The notes beneath the pieces are model-generated. The model was not told the origin of the DNA, ran no database searches, and saw nothing but the letters and a program-made list of their open reading frames with translations. A stretch of DNA of 50,207 nt from Lachnospiraceae bacterium. GTDB taxonomy: Bacteria; Bacillota; Clostridia; Lachnospirales; Lachnospiraceae. Positions 25,145-32,906 of the stretch are shown here, piece by piece (the stretch's first letter is position 1; each line of letters begins with the position of its first letter). Both the position numbers and the translations under genes were made by a program. The stretch spans positions 1 through 50,207 of the forward strand of contig JAGANL010000035.1 in NCBI GenBank assembly GCA_017624235.1. Direction: 5' to 3'.

Positions 25145-26524
25145 TTACCCGTGCCTTTCTGAAGCCCAGCCTCTTTCCGGGCCTTCCGTTTCCATTCCGA
25201 GGACTGTTTCCACAAAGTCCCGACCGCTTGATTTTACAATATCTACCGGTACTTGTAAAGCGTTTTCCAGTTCCGTCACCGTCAGGTCATCCAGAAATAC
25301 CTCTTCCCCGCTGCGCAGTACATTCTGCGGCAGAATCAGACAGTCTCCCAATTCTTTTCCCATAAGCTGCTTCTGAATATCCTGCCCGGTCAAAAGCCCG
25401 GATACGGTAATCCTCTCTCCAAAAAATTCATTCACAATCGGATAAATCCACACCCTCAGACCTGTATACTGCTCCATCAGCTTCTGTGCCATCCTCCGAA
25501 TATACGGATATGCCAGCTTTCCGGTTGCAAGCGATACCTTCCGTTTCAGCGTTCTGTCCGGGAAACGCTCTGGAAAGTCCTTCATTTCCTGCAGACACTC
25601 GTCAAATTCCGTAAGCAGGAGCCTGAGCATCCCCACTCCATTTTCCAGCTGCAGATAACCGTCATAGCGTTCCTCCTCCGGCAGCTCTCTCTCTGCCAGA
25701 ATATACCATTCGTCGCTGGCATGGATAAAATGCAGTCCATATTGCTCATAAAATTTCTTTTGATATGTCTCAATCAGGTCAATGACCGCTTCTGCATCCT
25801 GTTTTTCAAAAGGCTCAAGCGGAAACAATCCCTCTCTGTACTTAGACAGCCCTACCGGCACAACCGACACACTCTCAAGCAATGGCAAATACCGGGACAT
25901 ATCCTGAATGCTTCTCTCCAGTTCCGCTCCATCATTGATACCTTTACAGAGCACAATCTGTCCGTTCATCGTAATGCCCGCCTCGTAAAACCTGTCCACC
26001 TTTTTTAAGGCATCCCCCGCGAACCGGTTATTTAACATTTTGCAGCGAAGCTCCGGATTTGTGGTTTGGAACGATATATTAATCGGAGACAAATGGTAAC
26101 GCACAATGCGTTCCACATCCTCCTCCGACATGTTGGTCAGTGTCACATAGTTGCCCTGTAAAAAAGAAAGTCTGGAATCATCATCCTTAAAATACAGGGT
26201 TTCACGCATCCCCTTCGGCATCTGATCGATAAAACAGAAAATACATTTGTTGTGACAGGAACGGTAATCATCCATCAGCCCGTTTTCAAAGGTAATTCCC
26301 AGATCCTCATCCGCTTCCTTATCAATCTCTAAAAGCCATTGTTCCCCGTCCGACTTTTCTACCAATACCTCTATATATTCATCCTCCACCAGATACTGAT
26401 AATCAAAGACATCCTGTATCTGCTGTCCGTTTATGGTAATCAGCTTATCCCCGGCTTCAATCTCCATCTCCTGTGCAATGCTTCCCTCCTGCACTGACGC
26501 TACTATATGACTATTCTGTTTCAT
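25145..26524 (-). CDS. DUF512 radical-SAM-like protein with N-terminal PDZ
   Basis: A 459-residue protein in three parts. A PDZ-like domain spans residues ~1-65 (HIVASVQEGSIAQEMEIEAGDKLITING). A radical-SAM core carries CHNKCIFC near 95-102, a CX3CX2C cluster motif. A C-terminal DUF512 region follows (NEFFGERITVSGLLTGQDI near 375). The family is found in anaerobes and cyanobacteria as an uncharacterised Fe-S oxidoreductase. It is very often immediately upstream of der, as here (3-bp gap), suggesting a conserved but unknown link to ribosome assembly or translation. The start is supported by GGAGGAG. It is first in the DUF512-der-plsY-gpsA-moxR-vwa operon. Confidence 0.88.
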   Translation of the reverse strand: MKQNSHIVASVQEGSIAQEMEIEAGDKLITINGQQIQDVFDYQYLVEDEYIEVLVEKSDGEQWLLEIDKEADEDLGITFENGLMDDYRSCHNKCIFCFIDQMPKGMRETLYFKDDDSRLSFLQGNYVTLTNMSEEDVERIVRYHLSPINISFQTTNPELRCKMLNNRFAGDALKKVDRFYEAGITMNGQIVLCKGINDGAELERSIQDMSRYLPLLESVSVVPVGLSKYREGLFPLEPFEKQDAEAVIDLIETYQKKFYEQYGLHFIHASDEWYILAERELPEEERYDGYLQLENGVGMLRLLLTEFDECLQEMKDFPERFPDRTLKRKVSLATGKLAYPYIRRMAQKLMEQYTGLRVWIYPIVNEFFGERITVSGLLTGQDIQKQLMGKELGDCLILPQNVLRSGEEVFLDDLTVTELENALQVPVDIVKSSGRDFVETVLGMETEGPERGWASERHG

Positions 26525-26545
26525 AAACCGTCTCCTCCATTTCCT

Positions 26546-26574
26546 ATTCTACTAGAATTTTCTTGACGTGTCAC
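26546..26574 (-). promoter_or_regulatory. Sigma-A-like promoter of the DUF512-der operon
   Basis: On the minus strand GTGACA (26574-26569) and TAGAAT (26551-26546) are separated by 17 bp. The -35 abuts the -35 of the divergent PRPP synthase promoter. Confidence 0.6.
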
Positions 26575-26591
26575 TAGCATAATGTTATAAA
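26563..26591 (+). promoter_or_regulatory. Sigma-A promoter of the PRPP synthase gene
   Basis: TTGACG (26563-26568) and TATAAA (26586-26591) are separated by 17 bp, about 50 bp before the start. Confidence 0.75.
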
Positions 26592-26639
26592 ATAAGTTGG
26601 TGTTTATTTTTTGTAACAGATGAATGGGAGAATATACTT

Positions 26640-27827
26640 ATGCCAAACTTACATGAACTCGAAAATGCCATGCCTGTGGCGCCTCTGAAACTGTTGGCTT
26701 TGGAATCTGCCGAAGCTCTCGGTCGCCGCGTCAATGAATATCTGGTGGATTACCGTAAAACCATCAATAACTCCTTAAAAAGAGATCCTGCTTTTCAGGG
26801 CTATGCAGAGAGTAATTATCTGGTCAATGCCCAATGTCCCCGTTTCGGAAGCGGAGAAGGCAAAGGACTCGTCTATGAATCCGTCCGCGGAAAGGATGTT
26901 TTTATTCTGGTAGATGTATGTAATCATAGTATTACATATTCCTTAAATGGCTATACGAACCACAAATCTCCCGATGATCATTATCAGGATTTAAAACGAA
27001 TGATTGCTGCAATCGCTGGAAAGGCTCATCGCATCAACGTTATCATGCCCTTCCTCTACGAAAGCAGACAGCATAAACGCAGCGGCCGTGAATCTCTGGA
27101 CTGTGCCTTTGCTCTGGAGGAATTAAGCGCTATGGGTGTCTCCAATTTCATTACTTTCGACGCTCATGACCCCAGAGTACAGAACGCCGTACCGCTCTGC
27201 GGCTTTGATAACTTTACCGCACACTACCAGTTCCTACGCGCTCTTTTGGACAATGAACCGGATCTTCTTATTGATAAGGAGCATATTGTGGTCATCAGCC
27301 CGGATGAGGGAGCGCTGGACAGAGCCGTTTATTTCGCCGGCGTACTTGGCTGCGATACCGGAATGTTCTACAAACGCCGTGACTATTCCACGGTCGTAAA
27401 CGGAAAGAATCCTATCGTCGCACATGAATTTCTGGGTGATAACATTGACGGTAAGGATGTCATCATCGTAGACGATATGATTTCCTCCGGAGAAAGTATG
27501 CTGGATACTGCCAAACAGCTAAAAGAAATGAATGCCAGACGTGTCTTCATCTGCTGTACCTTCGGTTTATTTACAAATGGGCTGGATGCCTTTGACAAGG
27601 CTTATGAACAGGGCCACTTTGACCGCGTGATTACGACCAACCTGACCTACCTTCCTCCTGCCCTTTTGACCAAGCCCTATTACTTAAAGGCAGATATGAG
27701 TAAATTTTTAGCTTCTATCATCGACTTTATGAACCACGATATTTCTATGGGAAATGTTCTGACACCGACCGAAAAGATCCAGACGATCCTGCAGCGTTAC
27801 AACGACCGCAAGGATTTACCGGAATAA
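26640..27827 (+). CDS. prs: Ribose-phosphate pyrophosphokinase (PRPP synthase), long form
   Basis: Makes PRPP from ribose-5-phosphate and ATP for purine, pyrimidine, His and Trp synthesis. At 395 residues it is about 75 longer than the classical enzyme, mainly through an N-terminal extension (residues ~1-60). Core motifs are present but divergent: VRGKDVFILVD, FDAHDPRVQNAVP, ISPDEGALDRAVYFA and the PRPP-binding loop VIIVDDMISSGESMLD near residue 277. The catalytic-loop region RRDYSTVVNGKN lacks the usual KRR pattern of class I enzymes. GGGAGA lies before the ATG, and a good promoter and a strong bidirectional terminator bracket it as a single-gene transcript. Confidence 0.88.
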   Translation: MPNLHELENAMPVAPLKLLALESAEALGRRVNEYLVDYRKTINNSLKRDPAFQGYAESNYLVNAQCPRFGSGEGKGLVYESVRGKDVFILVDVCNHSITYSLNGYTNHKSPDDHYQDLKRMIAAIAGKAHRINVIMPFLYESRQHKRSGRESLDCAFALEELSAMGVSNFITFDAHDPRVQNAVPLCGFDNFTAHYQFLRALLDNEPDLLIDKEHIVVISPDEGALDRAVYFAGVLGCDTGMFYKRRDYSTVVNGKNPIVAHEFLGDNIDGKDVIIVDDMISSGESMLDTAKQLKEMNARRVFICCTFGLFTNGLDAFDKAYEQGHFDRVITTNLTYLPPALLTKPYYLKADMSKFLASIIDFMNHDISMGNVLTPTEKIQTILQRYNDRKDLPE

Positions 27828-27835
27828 AAGAACAG

Positions 27836-27879
27836 AAAAAGGTATTTTCCGCTGCACTGGTCTGGAAAATACCTTTTTT
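27836..27879. terminator. Bidirectional intrinsic terminator
   Basis: A perfect 10-bp stem GGTATTTTCC/GGAAAATACC with a 13-nt loop is flanked by AAAAA on the left and TTTTTT on the right. It can therefore end prs on the plus strand and the histidine kinase transcript on the minus strand. Confidence 0.92.
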
Positions 27880-27899
27880 CTATTTGTGGTGCTTGTGTT

Positions 27900-30335
27900 T
27901 TATAAATCTTCTTTGCCTTGTGCACACAACGGGAACGTCAGGGTTACCTTAAACAAGTCTCCATCCAGATAGATGTGAAAGCTTCCATGCTGAGCCTCTG
28001 TCAGATTTTTGGCAATAGATAGTCCCAATCCACTGCCCTCTGTACTTCTGGATACATCTCCTCGTATAAACCGTTCCGTCAGTTCATCCGCCTCAATATT
28101 CAGCGGCTGTGCGGAAATATTTTTAATCGAAAATTCTACGTACTCTCTGTCATTCCCGATTTTCCGTTTCATATCCATATACACTCTTGTCCCCGGCAGT
28201 GCATATTTATAGATGTTATTGTATAGATTTTCCACTACACGCCAGATTCGCCTGCTATCCGCTTCAATGGGCACTGCTTCCTCCGGAATACTGGTTACGA
28301 CCGTGAGCTGTTTTTCCTCAAATTTCTCTGAAAACTCTCCGATGGTCTGTCGAACCAGTTCCACCAGATTAATCTGCTCAAACTGATATACGATATTCCC
28401 GGAAGAAATCTTGGACGCTTCTACCAGATCCTCCGTCAATTGTTTGAGTCTCTGTGATTTTGCATCCAGTACCTCGATATATCCCTTAATCCTTTCATCC
28501 CGAATATCTTCCCGTTTGATCAAATCCACGTAATTGATGATGGAAGTCAGCGGCGTCTTAATATCATGTGATACATTGGTAATCAGATCTGTCTTTAACC
28601 TCTCATCCTTCATACTGGTTTCCACTGCCACACGTATCCCCTCTCCGATGCTGTTTACTGCATTGGCTAAGGCCAGATTATCTCCGTATATCCCCTCCGT
28701 ATCAATCTGATAAGACAGATTGCCCTCCTGAATCGTCTCAATTCCGTCAATAATCTGCTGTCTTGTCTGATTCATCCGAAACTGTACCACCCCGGCAGCC
28801 AGATCAAATGTGGCAGCACCAATCAGCCCCAGCCACCAGAAATTCGTAAACAGACAACCAAGGCAGACCAGATTGACACCCAGAAAGAACAGATATGGCC
28901 CCCAGGTTCTTACCACCAGACTTCTGTCATTATACATCCGGTCTGAAAACTGCTTCAGTTTACCGCCGAGCCTTCTGCACAGCCGGATGGTCTTCCTACA
29001 CAGCCATCCCACCATGGTATTTTTCCAGAAGGAATGAGCCCGCAGTCTTCTGACCAGACTTAAATAGAAGAACATGAACACTACACTGAAAATCAGCGCC
29101 AGCACTGCCAAAACAATTACCATCGTTTCCAATGTATGCGCTTCCAGATAGGTATAATACGATCCGCAGCAGATAAAGAAGTAGACCAGTCCAATCATAA
29201 CTGACATCAATATCATAATTTCTGCTGGAATGTGATCGACCGTACGAAGAATCTCCGGCGTCTCATCACTCTCTGCCTTAGCTTCCACTTTTCCTTCATA
29301 GAAGGTAATCAAAATGAACAGGACAAAATACACAATCAGTGACAGGGCTGCTCCAAGGATCCATATGTAATAATACGGCATAAACTGCTCATACTGAAGC
29401 TTTCCGAGCAAAAGTCCATCCTGAACCGGATAATTGGTATCTACCCCAATCCAGATACGACATTCCTCCGGATAGACATAAGCATAATTGTTGAGGGCAC
29501 TTCTCACAAATTCCTCGCTCCGGTCGGTATTCGTCTCATATTCCATATGTTTTGGGTAATAGGACAGATAGACCCCATACTCCTTGAAAAATGCAGTAAT
29601 TTCCTCTGCCGTCATAGCTTCTATCCGCTTCGGTAAATGATCCACATTGCTAAAGTACTGATAACTCCTTCCGTCTTCTTTTGGAATCATCAGACAGTAC
29701 CGCAGATTGGTCTGATCGCTGTCATAGGAGTCACGGAACTGCTTATAGCTGTCATAATTGTAGGAAAGCTGTCTGCTGGCGCTGATCAGCATATCCACAA
29801 ACTCATCATACTCTTCCCAGCTGTTCACATATTCACTGATGCTGCCTCCGTTCACCGGCTGATATCGTTCCTGCAGCACCTCTCTCTGGAACATCCCCTC
29901 TTCCGTTGTTGCCTCTTCTGCATGTTCTTCCATCACAAATCCATACTCATACCATTTGAGCAGATCCTCCAGATAATATTCTACACTGACCATATTCTGT
30001 GCATGGTCACTCTTTCGATTGACATAAGCTGCTATATCTACCTTCTTCTTTCCGTCAAACTCCCCGTTTGTCTCCATCTGTGTTTTGATAACCGCCATAG
30101 TGATAATATCATTGACACTCGTATCAAATACGTGGTTAAATACGGATGATTTCTCATATTCACCATGTTCATCCCACGGATAGAGCATATAGCTGTAATA
30201 GCTTGTCATGCCATTTACTACAAAATAAGCATTACTGATAATCACCGCCACACAACAGGCAGCAATGACTGCCATAAGATGCTGTGCTGTCAAAAGCAGA
30301 AATCTCCGTTTTCTGCTGATTCCTTTCTTTCTCAT
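27900..30335 (-). CDS. Sensor histidine kinase with large extracellular domain and polytopic membrane region
   Basis: An 811-residue sensor kinase. One membrane helix (~15-37) is followed by an extracellular region of about 290 residues. There are then about six hydrophobic segments between ~330 and 530. A HAMP-like linker follows, then HisKA with the phosphoacceptor His in NVSHDIKTPLTSIINYVDL near residue 600, and a HATPase domain with N- and G-box (VVENLYNNIYKYA and GSGLGLSIAKN). The extracellular part shows no family I recognise; the signal is unknown. The polytopic region between sensor and HAMP is more than the usual two-helix layout. It starts 11 bp after its response regulator and ends at the shared terminator. 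Confidence 0.92.
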   Translation of the reverse strand: MRKKGISRKRRFLLLTAQHLMAVIAACCVAVIISNAYFVVNGMTSYYSYMLYPWDEHGEYEKSSVFNHVFDTSVNDIITMAVIKTQMETNGEFDGKKKVDIAAYVNRKSDHAQNMVSVEYYLEDLLKWYEYGFVMEEHAEEATTEEGMFQREVLQERYQPVNGGSISEYVNSWEEYDEFVDMLISASRQLSYNYDSYKQFRDSYDSDQTNLRYCLMIPKEDGRSYQYFSNVDHLPKRIEAMTAEEITAFFKEYGVYLSYYPKHMEYETNTDRSEEFVRSALNNYAYVYPEECRIWIGVDTNYPVQDGLLLGKLQYEQFMPYYYIWILGAALSLIVYFVLFILITFYEGKVEAKAESDETPEILRTVDHIPAEIMILMSVMIGLVYFFICCGSYYTYLEAHTLETMVIVLAVLALIFSVVFMFFYLSLVRRLRAHSFWKNTMVGWLCRKTIRLCRRLGGKLKQFSDRMYNDRSLVVRTWGPYLFFLGVNLVCLGCLFTNFWWLGLIGAATFDLAAGVVQFRMNQTRQQIIDGIETIQEGNLSYQIDTEGIYGDNLALANAVNSIGEGIRVAVETSMKDERLKTDLITNVSHDIKTPLTSIINYVDLIKREDIRDERIKGYIEVLDAKSQRLKQLTEDLVEASKISSGNIVYQFEQINLVELVRQTIGEFSEKFEEKQLTVVTSIPEEAVPIEADSRRIWRVVENLYNNIYKYALPGTRVYMDMKRKIGNDREYVEFSIKNISAQPLNIEADELTERFIRGDVSRSTEGSGLGLSIAKNLTEAQHGSFHIYLDGDLFKVTLTFPLCAQGKEDL

Positions 30336-30346
30336 GCCATTCCTTT

Positions 30347-31039
30347 CTATTGCTTTTCAATCTTATAGCCTACACCCCAGACCACCTTCAGATATCTCGG
30401 CTCCTTCGGATTGATTTCAATTTTCTCCCGGATATGTCTGATATGTACGGCTACCGTGTTATCTGCTCCAATGGCTTCTTCATTCCAGATAGCCTCATAA
30501 ATCTGTTCAATCGAAAATACTCTGCCGGCATTTTTCACTAACAGCAGCAAAATATTATATTCAATCGGTGTCAGACGTACCGCTTCATCATCGACCGTCA
30601 CTTCCTTTGTCTCATCATTGATGCTCAGTCCGCCGACGCGGTATTCACAGCTGTTATTCTCCTGCAGATTTCCAAGCTTCGTATACCGTCTCAAATGCGA
30701 TTTCACCCTTGCCACTAATTCCAGCGGATTAAACGGTTTTGTCACATAGTCATCCGCTCCGATATTCAGTCCGAGTATCTTATCCGCATCCTCCGATTTG
30801 GCAGACAGAATAATGATCGGGATGCTGCTGTACTCCCGAATCTTTAAGGTTGCATGAATGCCGTCCAACTTCGGCATCATGACATCAATGATGAGCAGCT
30901 TGATATCCTCCTGCTTCAAAATCTCAATCGCCTGTTCCCCATCATAGGCCTTAAAAATATGATAGTTTTCATTCTCCAAATAAATCTGTATTGCTTCTAC
31001 AATTTCCTTATCATCATCACAAACAAGAATATTTGCCAT
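30347..31039 (-). CDS. OmpR/PhoB-family response regulator
   Basis: A 230-residue regulator. The receiver domain has the acidic pocket CDDD near residue 8, phospho-acceptor Asp52 in IIDVMMPKLDG, and the Lys in LSAKSED. The C-terminal winged-helix DNA-binding domain (~135-230) contains LTPIEYNILLLLVKNAGRVFS and the recognition helix region NTVAVHIRHIREKIE. The start at 31039 has GAGG upstream; a GTG three codons earlier is too close. It is followed directly by its cognate sensor kinase. The target genes are not identifiable here; no transporter is adjacent. Confidence 0.95.
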   Translation of the reverse strand: MANILVCDDDKEIVEAIQIYLENENYHIFKAYDGEQAIEILKQEDIKLLIIDVMMPKLDGIHATLKIREYSSIPIIILSAKSEDADKILGLNIGADDYVTKPFNPLELVARVKSHLRRYTKLGNLQENNSCEYRVGGLSINDETKEVTVDDEAVRLTPIEYNILLLLVKNAGRVFSIEQIYEAIWNEEAIGADNTVAVHIRHIREKIEINPKEPRYLKVVWGVGYKIEKQ

Positions 31040-31228
31040 CTTCCACACCTCTTAAGTATTTTCCCTTTTCTCTAACGCAGCTTTCCCGACTCCTTTCTTT
31101 CCTTTTGCGCGCTTTTTCATACAAATAACCATGCGTCTGTTCTGTCTCAGACTGATTACCCATCAACCGGTATACTCATTAAAACACACGATTGTTAAGG
31201 GAAAGTCAGGAAAACCTTTAACATTTTC
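31040..31228. other. Gap between pgeF and the response regulator, with candidate promoter
   Basis: Minus-strand TTAACA (31198-31193) and TATACC (31174-31169) are separated by 18 bp and could drive the two-component operon. The DNA near 31191-31219 forms an imperfect GTTAAAGG/CCTTAAC hairpin without a good T run. A 26-codon basic frame at 31132-31052 has no ribosome site and is not called. Confidence 0.35.
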
Positions 31229-32128
31229 TTAATTCCTTTTTTCTTTTTCCTCTGTAGTCAGAAGTGTCAGAAAAGCGCCCAGATTTCCGCGCCTTCCATG
31301 GCTGGCTCTATGAGAGAACAGATACTCCGGATTACAGCAGGTACACAGATCCGTCACGCTGATCTGATTTTCTGGAATACCCGCCTCCTGCAGGATCAAA
31401 GCGTTTGCCTGCCAGAGATTTAATTGATATTTTCCGTCTCCTTTTGCAAAAAGCACTTGCTCTGTCAAATGCTTTCCCAGCTTTTCCTGCATTCTATCCC
31501 CTTCAAAGACCACACGGAAAGCCTCTGCCACATCCTCACTTACTTCATAACAATCCTGACAGATTGAAGGGCCGATTGCCGCAATGACATCTGCCGGATT
31601 CGTACCGTACTCCTCGGTCATTTTTTGAACGGTCACTGCTCCTATTTTTCCTGCCGTTCCCCGCCATCCGGAGTGGGCAAGTCCTATTGCCCCTCTGACC
31701 GGATCCACAAAATAGAGTGGTACACAATCGGCATAAAACGTAGCCAGTACGATTCCCGGCTCGTTGGTAATCATACCATCCACATCCGTGTAGTCCTTCG
31801 ACCGTACAACACCCTTCCCCCGGTCCTGCAGCGTTATCCTGCGCACGTTGGTGGTATGAGTCTGATCCGAGCAGACAATATCTTCTATGCTTCGCCCCAG
31901 CACCTTCGCAATTCTACGGAAATTTTCATCTACATTTTCCTTCCTGTCTCCCCGGCTGTAGCTTAAATTCATCGTTGACAAATCGCCTTCGCTGACGCCG
32001 CCCAAGCGCGTCGAAAAAAGATGTGAAACCATTCCCGTCTGTGACAGAGCAGGAAACGTCAGATACTCTGTTCCCTCCTGCTCCAGCCTTTCAAGCACCG
32101 GCTCATTTCCTTTTCTTTGAATCCTCAT
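31229..32128 (-). CDS. pgeF: Peptidoglycan editing factor PgeF (YfiH/laccase-domain)
   Basis: Member of the YfiH/multicopper-polyphenol-oxidase-like family. It clears wrongly built muropeptide precursors in E. coli; homologues also show purine-nucleoside phosphorylase/deaminase-like activity. The 299-residue protein has the conserved metal-site segments SDQTHTTNV, TFYADCVPLYF and LAHSGWRGTAGKIG, and the C-terminal CTCCNPEYLFSHRASHGRRGN. The N-terminal ~35 residues are additional to the core. It follows yraN by 84 bp and may be the last gene of the rnhB-FliK-FlhB-yraN run. The exact activity in this organism is uncertain. Confidence 0.9.
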   Translation of the reverse strand: MRIQRKGNEPVLERLEQEGTEYLTFPALSQTGMVSHLFSTRLGGVSEGDLSTMNLSYSRGDRKENVDENFRRIAKVLGRSIEDIVCSDQTHTTNVRRITLQDRGKGVVRSKDYTDVDGMITNEPGIVLATFYADCVPLYFVDPVRGAIGLAHSGWRGTAGKIGAVTVQKMTEEYGTNPADVIAAIGPSICQDCYEVSEDVAEAFRVVFEGDRMQEKLGKHLTEQVLFAKGDGKYQLNLWQANALILQEAGIPENQISVTDLCTCCNPEYLFSHRASHGRRGNLGAFLTLLTTEEKEKRN

Positions 32129-32212
32129 CCCTTATACTCCCTTTCCTTTTCTTCTGAAAACAGCAGACTTCCCGTTCTGGCTGACCTTTCGCTCCATCAT
32201 TTGACAGAGCAT

Positions 32213-32584
32213 TTAATAGATATGTTGAAAGGCGTTCTGATACCAGAAGATTTCCTCCTGCGTCAGAGCAACTACATCATATCTAATGTTTACATCGGCG
32301 CCGATTTTATGGATATAACGGTAAAAATCTGCTGTACGGCATATTTTCCTCTGCTTCTGATAATTTACCGCTTCGGCCGGATGCCCGGCTTTGCTGCTGC
32401 TTCTGTATTTTACTTCAACAAAGACCAGGTAACCCTGGTCTCTTCCTATGATATCGATTTCTCCGTTTCTGCAGCGGAAATTCTGTTCCAGAATATACAT
32501 TCCCTGCTTCTTCAAATACTCTCCGGCACGCTCCTCCTGGATGCTTCCGATCTCCCTTTTATTACTCCGCTCACCTGTTCTCAT
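32213..32584 (-). CDS. YraN family (UPF0102) nuclease-like protein
   Basis: A 123-residue protein with the restriction-endonuclease-like fold typical of the YraN/UPF0102 family. The PD-(D/E)XK-like core is visible as RNGEIDIIGRDQGYLVFVEVKYRSS, followed by the basic YQKQRKI segment. Family members are widespread and linked to DNA processing, but the substrate is not settled. It begins 7 bp after the FlhB-like gene, with AAGGG before the ATG. The rnhB-to-yraN order seen here is common in Clostridia. Confidence 0.88.
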   Translation of the reverse strand: MRTGERSNKREIGSIQEERAGEYLKKQGMYILEQNFRCRNGEIDIIGRDQGYLVFVEVKYRSSSKAGHPAEAVNYQKQRKICRTADFYRYIHKIGADVNIRYDVVALTQEEIFWYQNAFQHIY

Positions 32585-32591
32585 TTTTCCC

Positions 32592-32894
32592 TTATCTTTT
32601 CAGCTTGCTCTGAATCTTGTCCATCGCATCCACAAACACTAAAATTTCCGCTACGACCTCATATAATTCCGGGGGAATCATATCTCCAATCTGCAATCTG
32701 GATAAGGTATCTGCCAGCTTATCATCCCGATGTACAGGTACATCCGCTTCCTTTGCCCTCTCGATAATGCGCTCTGCCAGAGCACCTTTTCCGGTTGCAA
32801 TGACTCTCGGCGCGGCATCCTCTCCGTCATATTCCAGAGCAATCGCCTGCCTGACCCTTTCTTTCTCCGATCCCGTTTGTCCTTCCTGCTTCAT
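32592..32894 (-). CDS. FlhB C-terminal-domain-like protein (YlqH type)
   Basis: A 100-residue protein matching only the cytoplasmic C-terminal domain of FlhB/EscU export switch proteins (AIALEYDGEDAAPRVIATGKG and PVHRDDKLADTLSRLQIGDMIPPELYEVVAEIL). The autocleavage motif NPTH of FlhB is replaced by EYDG, so self-cleavage is not expected. The membrane domain is absent. It lies 12 bp after a FliK-like gene. In B. subtilis the equivalents ylqH and ylqG occupy the same place next to rnhB. No flagellar structural gene is in the window, so its role outside flagella is unclear. Confidence 0.85.
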   Translation of the reverse strand: MKQEGQTGSEKERVRQAIALEYDGEDAAPRVIATGKGALAERIIERAKEADVPVHRDDKLADTLSRLQIGDMIPPELYEVVAEILVFVDAMDKIQSKLKR

Positions 32895-32906
32895 ACCTCT
32901 GCTCCC

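Noticed and set aside
31052-31132. 26-codon basic open frame before the response regulator
   Set aside because: No Shine-Dalgarno precedes either ATG, and the candidate promoter lies close by; it reads as leader sequence.
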